This document shows, piece after piece, positions 34,543-34,774 of a stretch of 34,774 bases of DNA. Each line of letters starts with the position of its first letter. Positions within the stretch are counted from its first letter, which is position 1. Both the position numbers and the translations under genes were made by a program. This DNA is from Bacteroidia bacterium. Its GTDB lineage: Bacteria > Bacteroidota > Bacteroidia > Chitinophagales > UBA2359. The stretch is taken from NCBI GenBank assembly GCA_030427245.1, contig JAUHXA010000072.1:1-34774 (forward strand). The letters run 5' to 3'. The notes beneath the pieces are model-generated. The model had not been told where the DNA came from and searched no databases. It saw nothing but the letters and a program-made list of their open reading frames with translations.

Positions 34543-34774
34543 ATGAACAACAAATACAAACAATACCTCAAAACCCTTCAAAAAGCGGCAGACATTGACA
34601 GTTCGATTGCTGTATTGAGTTGGGATCAAGAGACGCAACTCCCTGCAAAAGGAGCGAAACACCGAGCGCAGCAAATCGCAACCTTGAGTGGTTTGGCGCA
34701 TGAAATCAAGGTTTCACCAAAATTGGGTGAGCTATTGCAGGAATTGTCAGAAGGCAATAGTTTGTCTCCCAAAC
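34543..34774 (+). CDS. M32 family metallo-carboxypeptidase (Taq type), 5' part only
   Basis: The first 77 codons are present and the gene runs off the window. The sequence begins MNNKYKQYLKTLQKAADI and contains the family-typical LSWDQETQLPAKGAKHRAQQ at about 25-44, then LSGLAHEI. M32 enzymes are zinc carboxypeptidases of about 500 residues that trim C-terminal amino acids in the cytoplasm. The zinc site HEXXH lies beyond the window, so activity cannot be judged. The start ATG follows AATAATAAG with no strong Shine-Dalgarno. Confidence 0.85.
   Translation, partial: MNNKYKQYLKTLQKAADIDSSIAVLSWDQETQLPAKGAKHRAQQIATLSGLAHEIKVSPKLGELLQELSEGNSLSPK

Noticed and set aside
1-34774. Mobile element, prophage, CRISPR or defence island
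   Set aside because: No transposase, integrase, phage structural gene, spaced direct-repeat array or recognisable defence gene was found.

Overview
The window reads as chromosome of a Bacteroidota bacterium, most likely a Saprospiria-like lineage (inference, no marker gene is present). Evidence: roughly 40% GC; four secreted proteins ending in a type IX secretion (T9SS) type A sorting domain; MacB/FtsX permeases with the Bacteroidota-type start M-[FY]-[KR]-N-Y-[LF]-K; few Shine-Dalgarno sequences; and a TAnnTTTG-type -7 box before gltX. No rRNA, tRNA, CRISPR array, transposase or phage gene was seen.

Region 1 (1-8921) is an ABC exporter cluster: permease, ATPase, permease, then a third permease, all on the + strand. 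The left edge holds a textbook sigma-54 promoter (105-119) with two tandem dyad sites (4-18, 27-41) about 100 bp upstream of the predicted start, which is where an NtrC-type enhancer-binding protein would sit. The first three genes lie inside a 48-bp near-perfect inverted repeat (167-214 / 6141-6188). The two spacers of about 350 bp are built of short dispersed repeats and share 12-bp inverted ends. Region 2 (9012-10520) is a helical-repeat hypothetical protein with a distant relative at 21518-23005.

Region 3 (10760-14084) holds three exported proteins in a row: a T9SS protein with two PepSY-like-type modules between duplicated beta-sandwich domains, a small Rieske protein, and a lipoprotein made of four PepSY-like-type repeats joined by Asp-rich, calcium-motif-like linkers; two of these repeats are virtually identical in DNA. 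Region 4 (14177-20173) is mostly housekeeping: an alpha/beta hydrolase, class A penicillin-binding protein, NodB-type polysaccharide deacetylase and glutamyl-tRNA synthetase.

Region 5 (20355-28013) is surface-protein territory: a Cys-rich T9SS protein with a mirrored cysteine pattern, the second helical-repeat protein, and two paralogous T9SS proteins (504 and 1117 aa) separated by a clear terminator. Region 6 (28229-34774) holds glycine decarboxylase gcvP, a membrane-anchored protein with a propeller-like C-terminus, a divergent DUF423 membrane protein, a possible 55-codon membrane protein overlapping it, and the start of an M32 carboxypeptidase cut by the window edge.

The strongest leads for new biology are the sigma-54-controlled exporter cluster with its inverted repeats, the PepSY-like/Rieske surface locus, and the mirrored Cys-rich secreted protein. 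All functions are read from motifs by eye; no database search was run.
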